Source: Sphingomonas sp. AR_OL41 (GTDB lineage Bacteria > Pseudomonadota > Alphaproteobacteria > Sphingomonadales > Sphingomonadaceae). Taken from it: DNA of 64,000 nt. The stretch is from positions 186,001-250,000 of the forward strand of contig NZ_JARYTI010000001.1 in the NCBI RefSeq assembly GCF_029911635.1, read 5' to 3'. The notes beneath the pieces were generated by a model. That model was not told the origin of the DNA, ran no database searches, and saw only the letters and a list, made by a program, of their open reading frames with translations. This document shows positions 51,941 through 61,191 of the stretch, one piece after another. A program made the translations under genes and the position numbers. The stretch's first letter is position 1; each line of letters opens with the position of its first letter.

Positions 51941-53784
51941 CGCGACGGCGGCGGCGGCGCGTCCAGATATGCCGTCACCCACACCAACGGCGCATTCCAA
52001 TTGATCGCCACCTCGTTCATCGTGAAGGCAGCGTTGGCGTCGCGCCAGCAACGCATGCCGATGCAATGGCCCTTCATCGTGCGCGCGACTTCGTCGGTCA
52101 TCGCCGTCGAATTGGGTCCGCCCGACAACACGCCCGGCGGCGGCCCGGGGTAACGCGCATCGAGCCCCTTCGCCCAGAAGCGATGGTGCGGGTTGAGCAA
52201 GGGCCGAGTCCCGAATCCCGTCACGAAACTCTGGTCGAGCGGATTGCGGCCAAGCAGATAGTCAACCACCTCGACCGCTCCATCGCGATATTTGCGATCC
52301 CCGGTGATGCGCTCCGCAAGCCCCAGGATCATCGCGCGGTTGAGCAGCCCGCTATTCGACCCCCAGGAAAAGGCCGCAGAGGCGTGAGGGATGCGATAGC
52401 CCGACCTGGCTTCTTCGGCGAGGAAACCATCCGCCGCCGCGACGATCCTGGCGCGCGCTGCGGCGCTTTCGGTCGGAGTCAGGCCGTTGGGCTGCGTCGC
52501 CAGGCTGATCGTCCCGAGCGCGGCGACATTGGCCCAACTCGGTTCCGAGAGCGGCGCCTGGAACGCATCCATCTTGCGCAGCGCGTCGGCGAATACAGCG
52601 CGACCGGTCGTCACGTAGAGTTCCGCTGCCGCCCAATAGAATTCATCGGCGAGTTGGGTGTCGCCATACCCCCCGCTCCCCGTAAAGGTCGAAGGCGCAT
52701 AGACCGCCGGATTGCGCAGCGCGGCGGCAAAGGCCCGCTCGGCGGCATGCAGGCATTGTTGCGCGAAAGCCGGGTCGATCGTCCGCCAGATGCGCGCGCA
52801 CTGTGCGGCGGTGGCGGCGAGGTTGAGCGTTGCGGCCGTGCTCGGCGGATAGAGCAAGCGCTCCTCCCGGTCGTCGGCCGGCGCGGTCGGCAATCTGGTC
52901 CAATTGCGATCGGACACCTTGTGATGCGCCATGCCCGATGCGTCGATTTCGGTCAGGTGCAGCGCCGAGCCGCGCGGTTGTGGTCCGACCGGGACCACCG
53001 CCCGCTTTCCGTCCGGCACTTGCATCGCCATCAGGAAGCGCATTTCGAAGCGGGCTTCGTCGAGCAGATCGTCGATGCCGTTGCCGCTCTCGGGCAGCGC
53101 CACCTTGCCATCGGCGAAGGCCGTATCGCGCCACAGGCGTTGCTGCTCGAAGAGGTTTTGCAACGTCCACAGCGCAATGCCGCCATTGACGACATATTTC
53201 CCATGGTCGCCAGCGTCATACCAACCGCCCGTCACATCGAGCGAATAGTCGCAGCCGGGCCAGACATTGCCTTGCTCGTCCTTGCCGGAAAAACAGGTGG
53301 CGACCTCATGAGCATGCCCGGCCGGCCGCGCCCATTGCTTGCCACCGGCATAGCGCGCTTCAATCGCGATACCGGCGCGTGACTGGTAGAAATAGTTGAG
53401 CGCCGCATATTTGAGCGGCCTAAGCGGTGCCGCGGCAATCGTGACGATGCGCGGCTCAGCCCCCGCGACCGCCAGCGTGTATCGTCCCGCCTGCGTGATC
53501 TCGGACAGATCGATTTGCTGCACCGTCTCGTCCGACGCGACATCCGGACCGAAGGGTTTCGCGCTGCCGTTCAGGACCTCGCGGCCCGCTGAATCGGTAA
53601 GCGTCCAGTGCAGCGGCACGGCAGACGATGTGGTCACGATCACGTGCTTGGCGTCTTGCGGGCCGAACGCGATTTGCCGCGCATGGACCGCCGGGACGTC
53701 CGCATCGGCGGCGAAAAGCTGGCTCCCGGTGCACAGCAGCACGGCGATAATCAAGGCGCGCAACTTCCGGTGCATGATCATCAT
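51937..53784 (-). CDS. GH9 endoglucanase with N-terminal Ig-like domain
   Basis: The 615-residue secreted protein has a signal peptide ('ALIIAVLLCTGSQLFAAD'), a CelD_N-type Ig-like domain (about 35-120) and the (alpha/alpha)6 GH9 barrel. The catalytic Asp pair lies in 'GGWYDAGDHGKYV', the His in 'NPHHRFW' and the acid Glu in 'FTMNEVAINWN'. Such enzymes cut beta-1,4-glucan chains, including the xyloglucan backbone. The start ATG at 53784 overlaps the stop of the cupin gene. It is the last gene of the halogenase-cupin-GH9 operon. Confidence 0.88.
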   Translation of the reverse strand: MMIMHRKLRALIIAVLLCTGSQLFAADADVPAVHARQIAFGPQDAKHVIVTTSSAVPLHWTLTDSAGREVLNGSAKPFGPDVASDETVQQIDLSEITQAGRYTLAVAGAEPRIVTIAAAPLRPLKYAALNYFYQSRAGIAIEARYAGGKQWARPAGHAHEVATCFSGKDEQGNVWPGCDYSLDVTGGWYDAGDHGKYVVNGGIALWTLQNLFEQQRLWRDTAFADGKVALPESGNGIDDLLDEARFEMRFLMAMQVPDGKRAVVPVGPQPRGSALHLTEIDASGMAHHKVSDRNWTRLPTAPADDREERLLYPPSTAATLNLAATAAQCARIWRTIDPAFAQQCLHAAERAFAAALRNPAVYAPSTFTGSGGYGDTQLADEFYWAAAELYVTTGRAVFADALRKMDAFQAPLSEPSWANVAALGTISLATQPNGLTPTESAAARARIVAAADGFLAEEARSGYRIPHASAAFSWGSNSGLLNRAMILGLAERITGDRKYRDGAVEVVDYLLGRNPLDQSFVTGFGTRPLLNPHHRFWAKGLDARYPGPPPGVLSGGPNSTAMTDEVARTMKGHCIGMRCWRDANAAFTMNEVAINWNAPLVWVTAYLDAPPPPSR

Positions 53785-54818
53785 CCCTGTCGTGAAAGGC
53801 TGTCGAGCAAGGTCGCGCGCATGCGACCGAGCTTTTCCGCGTCGAGTTCGCCCAGCACGCCGCGCGCGGCAGGCGGCAGATGCGCTGCCGGATCGCCATG
53901 GGCACGGAACACCATCCAGTCGAACATCTCGCGCCACGCGGCGCGCTGATCGGCCGGCAACGCCGCGATCGCATAGAGCCCGGCCAGCAACGCATTATAG
54001 GCATCGCCGAGCCCCGGCGGCGCGGGGTTCCACCAATAGTTCATGAACAGGTTGACCGGCGCGAGCGAATCCACCGCATGCCACCAGTGAAATGGAATGT
54101 AGATCGCGTCGCCCGGTTCCAGTTCCGCGACCTGCGCATGCCGCGACGCCTCGGCGAAGCGTGGGTAACGCGCAAGATCTGGCGCAGCGGGATCGACCAC
54201 GCTCACCGGCGTCCCCGCCGGGGTCAGCTCCAGCGGCCCCATATAGAGGTTGGGCAACTGATCCGGCGGGAACAGCGTGAAGCGTCGCCGCCCCGCGATC
54301 ACGACGCCGACATTTTCCATCAAATCGTAATGCGTTGCGACCCGGATCGCATTGCCGATCCACAGGCGCGGGACCACGTCCGGGTCGAGCAAATCCGTCA
54401 CATTCTCCGCAACGAAGCCGGGGAGCAGATCGGGCACCGGGGCCGATTGGATCGCCATCGCATAGGGTTGCGCCGCGCCGCGATCGCGCAGCAGCCGATC
54501 GAGAAATGGGTCGAGCGGCGATTGCCCACGCGTAAAGTTCAGCGCAGTGAGATCGTCGGTGTAGAAAAAGCGCCCCTTTATGGAGGGCTCGCCGACGATC
54601 GCCGGAAACGCCGCCGCGTGGCTGAAGCGCTTGGCATAATCCACAATCGCCTCGTCCGAACTGCACGCCGCCTGCACAGCCGGCCAATCCCTTGCCAGCC
54701 CGCGCAGAATCGCCGGCTGGCCCGCAGGGCGAATTTCACCATCGAAGCGCGCGCGATCCACGGCGCCGTATTCTGCGATCGGCGTCACGACGCGCGTTTC
54801 ACCGGAATCAGCGAGCAA
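53781..54818 (-). CDS. Second cupin-like (JmjC-type) protein
   Basis: The 345-residue paralogue of the 50918 protein keeps 'VATHYDLMENVGVVIAGRRR' with H-x-D and 'IPFHWWHAVDSLAP' with the distal His. The start overlaps the preceding halogenase gene by 34 bp; a later start is possible. It is placed between the halogenases and GH9 in one transcript. Both cupins may hydroxylate a target related to the receptor or the halogenases; this is speculation from repeated co-occurrence. Confidence 0.82.
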   Translation of the reverse strand: MLADSGETRVVTPIAEYGAVDRARFDGEIRPAGQPAILRGLARDWPAVQAACSSDEAIVDYAKRFSHAAAFPAIVGEPSIKGRFFYTDDLTALNFTRGQSPLDPFLDRLLRDRGAAQPYAMAIQSAPVPDLLPGFVAENVTDLLDPDVVPRLWIGNAIRVATHYDLMENVGVVIAGRRRFTLFPPDQLPNLYMGPLELTPAGTPVSVVDPAAPDLARYPRFAEASRHAQVAELEPGDAIYIPFHWWHAVDSLAPVNLFMNYWWNPAPPGLGDAYNALLAGLYAIAALPADQRAAWREMFDWMVFRAHGDPAAHLPPAARGVLGELDAEKLGRMRATLLDSLSRQG

Positions 54819-56317
54819 CCGATCTGCTGCAGGTACGCTTCCTGTAACGGCATGGCGGCGGCAGTCTCGCGCACCACATCCCGAATATGATGCAGCCGTC
54901 TCAGGGTTTCGGCGTCCGACAGCACGTCAGCGGCCGGATGATAGCCGCCCGCTTCGATCCCCTGCCCGACCATCACCGCCAGCCAGCTGGTTTCGGTGAA
55001 CAGTTCCTGATGCTCCCGGAACACGCGGCCATTGGCGCGGAACATCGAGAGCTTGTCGGCAAGTCCGGCGGGCGGTGGCAGCGTGCGGCAATAATCCCAG
55101 AACGCCGTGTCATCGCGCTCGGTCGCCTTGTAATGCAGCACGAGAAAATCACGAATATCGACATATTCGCGCTGCGTTTCGGCATTGAACCGATCAATTT
55201 CGACCCGGTCGAAATGGCGCGTCGGCCATAGCGCCAGCAACCGCGCAATGCCCGATTGCACGAGGTGGATGCTGGTCGATTCGAGCGGCTCGAGAAAACC
55301 CCCTGCCAATCCCAGCGCGACGACATTGCCGACCCAGGCGCGCTTGCGGTGCCCTGCGGTGAAGCGCAGCGGCTTGGGCTCGGCGAGAGGCGTACCATCG
55401 AGGTTGGCGAGCAACGTCGCGGCTGCTTCGTCATCCGAGATATGTGCGCTCGAATAGACATAGCCATTACCGGTGCGATGCTGCAGCGGAATGCGCCATT
55501 GCCAGCCGGCCGCGCGCGCTGTCGAGCGCGTCAGCGGTTGGCGGTCGCCGCTGCTTTCGCACGGCACGGCAAAGGCCCGGTCGCACGGCAGCCACGACGA
55601 CCAATCCTCGAATCCGGACGCCATCGCCCCTTCGATCAGCAGCCCGCGAAACCCCGAGCAATCGACGAACAGATCGCCCGGGATGCGATCGCCCGATTGC
55701 AGCACGACCGCGTCAACCAGCCCGCTCTCGGCATTGCGCGCGACATCGACGATCCGCCCCTCGACACGGCGCACACGGCTGGCCTCGGCCAGGCGGCGCA
55801 GGAAGCGCGCATACAGCCCGGCATCGAACTGAAAGGCGTAGCCCAGCTTCGACAAAGGGGAATTTGGCTGGTCGGGTCGCGGATGCGCAAAGCGGCTCGA
55901 CAGCGCGCCCATCACCGACAGCGAATAGGCGTCGAGCGGGGTTTCGTCGCCGAGGGTGCGGCCCTTCAGCCAGAAATGGTGAAACTCCACGCCCTTCATG
56001 TCGAGGCCATAAAAGCCGAACGGGTGGACGTAACGATGCCCGATCCGCGTCCAGTCGACGAATTCGATCCCGAGCTTGTACGTCGCGTTGGTTTCGCGAA
56101 CGAACTCGGCCTCATCGATGCCGAGCATCGCATTGAACAGGACGATCTGCGGAATCGTCGCCTCGCCGACGCCGACCGTGCCGATCTCGTCGGATTCGAT
56201 CAGACAGATGTCAATCGTCGGATTTTCACCGAGCACCCGCGCCAAAGCGGCGGTGGTCATCCACCCCGCCGTTCCGCCGCCGACGATGACGACGCGGCGG
56301 ATCGCGTCCTCCCTCAT
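54785..56317 (-). CDS. Tryptophan-halogenase-family flavoprotein (fourth in operon)
   Basis: The 510-residue FADH2-dependent halogenase-like protein has 'VIVGGGTAGWMTTAAL', the catalytic lysine K81 in 'NATYKLGIEF', 'AGWQWRIPLQHRTGNGYVYS' with the W-x-W-x-I-P signature, and the catalytic-Glu block 'EPLESTSIHLVQSGIA'. It therefore appears competent to form and use HOCl or a chloramine. The ATGA overlap with the gene before it shows coupling. The target compound is unknown; members beside TonB receptors act poorly on free tryptophan where tested. Confidence 0.88.
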   Translation of the reverse strand: MREDAIRRVVIVGGGTAGWMTTAALARVLGENPTIDICLIESDEIGTVGVGEATIPQIVLFNAMLGIDEAEFVRETNATYKLGIEFVDWTRIGHRYVHPFGFYGLDMKGVEFHHFWLKGRTLGDETPLDAYSLSVMGALSSRFAHPRPDQPNSPLSKLGYAFQFDAGLYARFLRRLAEASRVRRVEGRIVDVARNAESGLVDAVVLQSGDRIPGDLFVDCSGFRGLLIEGAMASGFEDWSSWLPCDRAFAVPCESSGDRQPLTRSTARAAGWQWRIPLQHRTGNGYVYSSAHISDDEAAATLLANLDGTPLAEPKPLRFTAGHRKRAWVGNVVALGLAGGFLEPLESTSIHLVQSGIARLLALWPTRHFDRVEIDRFNAETQREYVDIRDFLVLHYKATERDDTAFWDYCRTLPPPAGLADKLSMFRANGRVFREHQELFTETSWLAVMVGQGIEAGGYHPAADVLSDAETLRRLHHIRDVVRETAAAMPLQEAYLQQIGCSLIPVKRAS

Positions 56318-57921
56318 ACTGGCGACACCGGCGCGCCGAAGGGCGATTCGGATTCGAACGAGAAGGTCGGCATGTCTGCTGCCCCTGGCGGCGGCACAGG
56401 CGGCGCGGTAGCGGCTGCCGCGAGTCCTACACTGTGCCGCACGAACTCGCCGTGCGGCGGGAGTTGCGCACAGACTTGCTGATATTCTTGCCGCATCTGC
56501 TCAAGCGCGATCGCGACCTTTTCCTCATCGAGCGCATCGACCGCAGGCTCATAATGCTCGGGGACGATATTCTGGCCGAGCGCGACCGCGACCCAGCTCG
56601 TCGTCGCGAACAGTTCCAGCCCGTCGCGGAACAAGCGGCCTTTGGCGCGGAAAAGGTCGATCTTGCGCTGCAGGCTGTCGGGCACCTCCATCGTCCGGCA
56701 CTGGTTCCAGAAAGGCGTGTCGCTGCGATTGGTCGCTTTGTAATGCAGCACGATGAAGTCGCGCGTATCCTCGTACAGGTCGCGCATCTGGCGGTTATAT
56801 TCGTCACGCTCGACCGGGTTGAACCGCTTGTCGGGAAAAAGCGCGATCAGCTTGGCGATGCCCGACTGGATGAAATGGATGCTGGTCGATTCGAGCGGCT
56901 CGATAAACCCGCTCGACAGGCCGAGCGCGACGACATTGCGGTTCCAGCTCTGCTTGCGGCGCCCGGTCGTGAAGGCGATCTTGCGCGGGTCGGCGAGCGG
57001 CGCCCCCTCCAGATTGGCGAGCAGGATGCGCTCGGCCTCGGCATCGTCCATGAACTTGCTCGAATAGATATGGCCGTTTCCCATGCGGTGCTGCAGCGGG
57101 ATCCGCCATTGCCACCCTGCCGGGCGCGCTGTCGCGCGCGTGAAGGGGTCGGGATCGCCGGGGTAACTGCACGGCACCGCCACTGCGCGGTCGCACGGCA
57201 GCCAATGCTGCCAATTCTCGTAACCTGTCTCGAGCGCTTCCTCGATCAGCAACCCGCGAAAGCCCGAGCAATCGATGAACAGGTCGCCCGCAATCGTCTG
57301 CCCATCGGCGAGTGTGATCGATTCCACATAGCCGTCACTGGCGCGCAGCGTCGTGTCGACGATCTTGCCCTCGATCCGCCGCACATCGTTGCGCTCGGCA
57401 TAACGACGCAGAAAGGCGGCATAGAGCCCCGCATCGAAATGAAAGGCATAGAGCAATTCACGCACCACACTGCGCGCATCCGCGCGCGGGCGGGCAAAGC
57501 GACGCGCACCCGCCGCGACCGCGTTCATCGACCAAGCCGCAATGTTGGGCATCGGGCGCCGCATCGCTTCGCGCAGATAGAGCTGGTGAAAATGGATGCC
57601 TTGCAGGTCTTTCCCGAAAAAGCCGAACGGGTGGAAATAGCTTTCGCCCAAGCCACCCCAATCGACGAATTCGATGCCGAGTTTGTATGTCGCCTGGGTC
57701 TCGCGCAGGAACTCGTTCTCGTCGATACCGAGCATGCGGTTGAAGGTGAGCAACGGCGGGATCGTAGCCTCGCCGACCCCGACCGTGCCGATCTCCTCGG
57801 ACTCGACCAGCGTCACGCGCGTGTAGCCGGTGTTGAGGAAGCGCGAGAGCGCCGCCGCGGTCATCCATCCGGCAGTACCGCCGCCGACGATCACCACTTC
57901 GCGGATCGCATGTTCGTTCAT
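56314..57921 (-). CDS. Tryptophan-halogenase-family flavoprotein (third in operon)
   Basis: The 535-residue protein has 'VIVGGGTAGWMTAAALSRFL', K80 in 'QATYKLGIEF', 'AGWQWRIPLQHRMGNGHIYS' and 'EPLESTSIHFIQSGIAKLIA'. It carries a Pro/Ala-rich C-terminal extension. ATGA overlaps link it to both neighbours. It shares the same signatures as the 54785 protein, so the two probably arose by tandem duplication. Confidence 0.88.
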   Translation of the reverse strand: MNEHAIREVVIVGGGTAGWMTAAALSRFLNTGYTRVTLVESEEIGTVGVGEATIPPLLTFNRMLGIDENEFLRETQATYKLGIEFVDWGGLGESYFHPFGFFGKDLQGIHFHQLYLREAMRRPMPNIAAWSMNAVAAGARRFARPRADARSVVRELLYAFHFDAGLYAAFLRRYAERNDVRRIEGKIVDTTLRASDGYVESITLADGQTIAGDLFIDCSGFRGLLIEEALETGYENWQHWLPCDRAVAVPCSYPGDPDPFTRATARPAGWQWRIPLQHRMGNGHIYSSKFMDDAEAERILLANLEGAPLADPRKIAFTTGRRKQSWNRNVVALGLSSGFIEPLESTSIHFIQSGIAKLIALFPDKRFNPVERDEYNRQMRDLYEDTRDFIVLHYKATNRSDTPFWNQCRTMEVPDSLQRKIDLFRAKGRLFRDGLELFATTSWVAVALGQNIVPEHYEPAVDALDEEKVAIALEQMRQEYQQVCAQLPPHGEFVRHSVGLAAAATAPPVPPPGAADMPTFSFESESPFGAPVSPV

Positions 57922-59432
57922 AGCGCAGCGTGCCTCGATTGCGCGGCGCGATAGGCCGCATAGGTCGGAAAATCGGAAAGTGCGGTATCGATCGCGCCGC
58001 GCATGTCCGCCATGGCTTGCGCCACCTGGGCAGCGGGCATCACCTCGACCAGCGGATCGATCCGCACGGGGAGCTCGCCCTGGCCGAACAACACCGCGAG
58101 CCAGCTGTCGCGCGCAAAGGTCTCCTCCTCATGTACCGGCAAACGCCCGCGCTCGCGAAACAGGCCGAGCGTATGCGCGAGCGTTGGCGACAACGGGATC
58201 GCCGCAGCGGCGCGCCAGAACGGTTCGGTTCGCCTGGCCGTTACATAATGGAGTAGGACGAAATCGCGCACGCGGATCGCCTCGGCATAGGCCTGACGAT
58301 TATATTCGGACAGCTCGACGGGTGCGCAATCGGCCCCCGGTAGCATCGCCAGGATTCGGTCGATCGCGCTGTGCGCGAGGTGCAGATTGCTCCATTCGAG
58401 CGGTTCGATCGCCGTCGCGGCGTCGCCGATCGCGACGCAATTGCGCTGCCACGGCGCCCGCCGCGTTCCGGCAGCGAATTGGGTTGGCGGCCCAACGGCT
58501 TCCAACCCGCTCATCGCGCGCAACTGCCCGGCCGCCGTCGCATCGTCGCAAAACGCGCTCGCATAGCAAAGGCCAAAGGTTGCGCGCGCCACGCTCGCGG
58601 CCTGCCAAGTCCAGCCGGCTGCTGTGGCGGCAACGGTGTCGTACAGCGCCACCGTCGCGGCTGCCGGACCCTCGGTGTGCAACAAGCGATCGCACAACAA
58701 ACTCTGCGACCAATCCTCCCACGCGCCGTCGGCGGGGTCGCACAGGACTGCTTCCGGCCCGGTCGCGTCGATGAACAGGTCGGCCGCGTGCGTCGTGCCG
58801 TCGTCGAGCGCGACACGATCGATAAAGCCGTCGGTGCGCCGCTCCACCGCGGCCAACCCGCCAGCATGCACGCGCACGCCGCAATGCTGCGCAAAAGCCC
58901 GCAGCATCGCGCGATATTTGACGAGGTCGAGTTGCAATCCGGAGTCGAGATCGTCGAACAACCCATCCGATGTCGCCGCCGCTGGCACGAGCCGCCCGGC
59001 CCGTGCCAGCGCCGCGGCGGGGGCGTGGCGATCGAACGGCGCCGCGACACCCGCAGCGGCAAGGCGCGCCCATTGCAGGTGGAACGAGGTCGCGCCGAAA
59101 GGCTTGCCGTGCGCACCATAGGCGTGGACATAATCGCCCGGAGCCACAGCCCATCCAGCAAACAGCGTGCCCAGCCGGAGCCCGCTTCCGGTGCGCACCA
59201 CGGCGTCGGCATCGGAAATGCCGAGATCGGCATGGAACCCCAGGATCGACGGTAAGGTCGGCACCATTGTATCGGCCAGCGCATTCGCGGCGACCGGGCG
59301 GGGCAAAATGGCCACATCGAGCCACGGCAAGCGCCGCTTGAACGCCGCCGCCGCCGACCAGGCGACGATACCGCCGCCAACCACCAGCACGCGACGGATC
59401 GGTTCGCTCGGCCCTGGGCTACCGGCGTTCAT
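57918..59432 (-). CDS. Degenerate tryptophan-halogenase paralogue lacking catalytic Lys
   Basis: The 504-residue protein aligns end to end with its neighbours, but the key motifs are changed. GGGTAGW is GGGIVAW (19-25). The position of the catalytic lysine is Arg86 ('GSGLRLGTLFAGW'). The W-x-W-x-I-P block reads 'AGWTWQAASVARATFGLCYA'. The glutamate block remains in altered form ('IEPLEWSNLHLAHSAI'). The frame is intact and coupled to both neighbours, so it is kept under selection. A structural, regulatory or other redox role is more likely than halogenation. Confidence 0.8.
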   Translation of the reverse strand: MNAGSPGPSEPIRRVLVVGGGIVAWSAAAAFKRRLPWLDVAILPRPVAANALADTMVPTLPSILGFHADLGISDADAVVRTGSGLRLGTLFAGWAVAPGDYVHAYGAHGKPFGATSFHLQWARLAAAGVAAPFDRHAPAAALARAGRLVPAAATSDGLFDDLDSGLQLDLVKYRAMLRAFAQHCGVRVHAGGLAAVERRTDGFIDRVALDDGTTHAADLFIDATGPEAVLCDPADGAWEDWSQSLLCDRLLHTEGPAAATVALYDTVAATAAGWTWQAASVARATFGLCYASAFCDDATAAGQLRAMSGLEAVGPPTQFAAGTRRAPWQRNCVAIGDAATAIEPLEWSNLHLAHSAIDRILAMLPGADCAPVELSEYNRQAYAEAIRVRDFVLLHYVTARRTEPFWRAAAAIPLSPTLAHTLGLFRERGRLPVHEEETFARDSWLAVLFGQGELPVRIDPLVEVMPAAQVAQAMADMRGAIDTALSDFPTYAAYRAAQSRHAAL

Positions 59433-59433
59433 C

Positions 59434-60954
59434 TCAGGCCGCATCCGCCATCGCGCAGTGACGCCTGATATAATCGAGGTACGCCGGCATGGCCGACACC
59501 GCTGCGCGGATATCGCCGTGCAGCGTCCGCATCCCGGCAATCAGGCCGGCCGCGTCCGCCGCTTCGGCGCGCGGATCATAGCCCTCGGGGACGATTCCCT
59601 GCCCGACATAGACCGCGATCCAGCTGGCATCGAGGAACACGCCTTCGCGATATTTGACGACACGCCCGCGCCGCCGGAACAGTTCCATCTTTTCAGCCAG
59701 ACTGTCGGGGATCGGCATCGTGCGGACATAATCCCAAAACGGCGAATCATCGCGCGTCGTCGCGTGATAATGCAGGATCAGGAAATCGCGGATCCGGTCA
59801 TATTCGAGGTCGATCAGCCGATTGAATTCGTCGCGGTCGACCCTCGAGACCTGCTTTTCGGGGAACAGTTCGATCAGCGCGGTGATCGCCGCCTGCACCA
59901 GATAGATGCTGGTCGATTCGAGCGGTTCGAGGAAGCCACTCGCCAAGCCTATCGCAACGCAATTGCCGACCCAACTGCGCTCGCGTCGCCCGGCGCGAAA
60001 GCGCAGCGGACGCGGGGGCGCGATCGGATCGCCCTCGACCGCCGCCTCCAGCGCTTCCGCCGCCTTGTCGTCCGATAGAAACGCGCTCGAATAGACATAG
60101 CCGTTGCCGGTGCGATGCTGCAGCGGAATACGCCAGCGCCAGCCCGCGGGCATCGCGATGGCGCTGGTATAGGGCGTTACGTCGGTCATCGTGCGGCACG
60201 GCATCGCCATGGCGCGGTCGGCGGGCAGCCAGTGCGACCAATCCTGGAACGGCTCTTCGAGCGCACCGCCAAGCAGCATCGAGCGGAAGCCAGAGCAATC
60301 GACGAACAGATCGCCTTCGATCACCTCCCCGTCGCGCAGCGTGATCGAAGCGATGTCGCCACTCTCGCCATCGCGCGTTACGCCGACGACCAACCCCTCG
60401 CTGCGCCGCACCCCCAGATTTTCTGCAAGCGAGCGCAAATAAGGCGCAAACAATGTCGCATCAAATTGATACGCATAGCCGAAGGTCGAAGCGAGACTTT
60501 GCGGATCGGTCGACGGCACGTCGAACCGGTTGAGCCGCGCCAGCATACAGGCGAACGAGAATTCCTCGAGCGGCGGCACATCGACCCCGGCCATCTTCAG
60601 ACGAGTCCAATAATGATGGAAATCGACTTGCCCGTGCCCGCGCCCGAAGGTGCCGAAGGGATGGACATAACTGTCGCCGACCCGCCCCCAATCACGAAAT
60701 TCGATGCCGAGTTTGAACGTACCGCGCGTCCAGGCCATGAAGTCGGCCTCTCGGATTCCGAGCCGTTCGTTGAATGCGCGAATGTGCGGCAAGGTCGCCT
60801 CGCCGACACCGACGATGCCGATCTCCGCCGATTCGACGAGCCGGATATCGCACCGCCCCCCCAACAGCTTGGCGAGCGCTGCCGCAGTCATCCATCCCGC
60901 GGTGCCACCACCGACAATCACGACGCGCTGGCGAGGTGAATCAGCCATCATCAT
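59434..60954 (-). CDS. Tryptophan-halogenase-family flavoprotein (first in operon)
   Basis: The 506-residue protein has GGGTAGW at 15-21, the catalytic K81 in 'TRGTFKLGIEF', 'AGWRWRIPLQHRTGNGYVYS' and 'EPLESTSIYLVQAAI'. GGGAGGGATGATG precedes the start. It leads the operon of four halogenase-like genes, cupin and GH9, and is divergent from the TonB receptor across 237 bp. The next start follows the stop after one base (TGA G ATG). Confidence 0.88.
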   Translation of the reverse strand: MMMADSPRQRVVIVGGGTAGWMTAAALAKLLGGRCDIRLVESAEIGIVGVGEATLPHIRAFNERLGIREADFMAWTRGTFKLGIEFRDWGRVGDSYVHPFGTFGRGHGQVDFHHYWTRLKMAGVDVPPLEEFSFACMLARLNRFDVPSTDPQSLASTFGYAYQFDATLFAPYLRSLAENLGVRRSEGLVVGVTRDGESGDIASITLRDGEVIEGDLFVDCSGFRSMLLGGALEEPFQDWSHWLPADRAMAMPCRTMTDVTPYTSAIAMPAGWRWRIPLQHRTGNGYVYSSAFLSDDKAAEALEAAVEGDPIAPPRPLRFRAGRRERSWVGNCVAIGLASGFLEPLESTSIYLVQAAITALIELFPEKQVSRVDRDEFNRLIDLEYDRIRDFLILHYHATTRDDSPFWDYVRTMPIPDSLAEKMELFRRRGRVVKYREGVFLDASWIAVYVGQGIVPEGYDPRAEAADAAGLIAGMRTLHGDIRAAVSAMPAYLDYIRRHCAMADAA

Positions 60955-61076
60955 CCCTCCCCTGCCGGACGCAGCCCACCTGGCGCGGGCCTGTCAATCC
61001 GTACGATCTCACCATCGACCCACGCGTGGCACAACGGCAACGGGTCGACTGCAAAAACATGTTGCGTTCCAATTTC

Positions 61077-61113
61077 TGTTAGCGCAACCATTCAATCGAT
61101 GTTAGCGTGACCA
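61077..61113. promoter_or_regulatory. Two tandem LacI-type operator-like sites before the receptor gene
   Basis: TGTTAGCGCAACCA (61077-61090) and TGTTAGCGTGACCA (61100-61113) are near copies, 23 bp apart centre to centre (about two helical turns). Both resemble the Caulobacter XylR-type consensus TGGTAGCGCTAACA read from either strand. They lie in the divergent promoter between the halogenase operon and the receptor. Confidence 0.55.
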
Positions 61114-61116
61114 TTA

Positions 61117-61145
61117 TTGACCAGTGACAGCTGGCGACATTGTTA
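61117..61145 (+). promoter_or_regulatory. Weak candidate promoter of the receptor gene
   Basis: TTGACC (61117-61122) is followed after 17 bases by TTGTTA (61140-61145), a poor -10. It lies directly downstream of the second operator, about 47 bp before the ATG. The assignment is tentative. Confidence 0.3.
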
Positions 61146-61191
61146 AACGCAGGCGCGGAACAGCGCCGTCTAAATGGGGAGGCTGGGGCCA

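Noticed and set aside
51169..53382. Rightward open frame of about 737 codons spanning the cupin and GH9 genes
   Set aside because: It runs in a wrong frame through one gene and antisense through the other; the composition is Arg-rich and lacks motifs.
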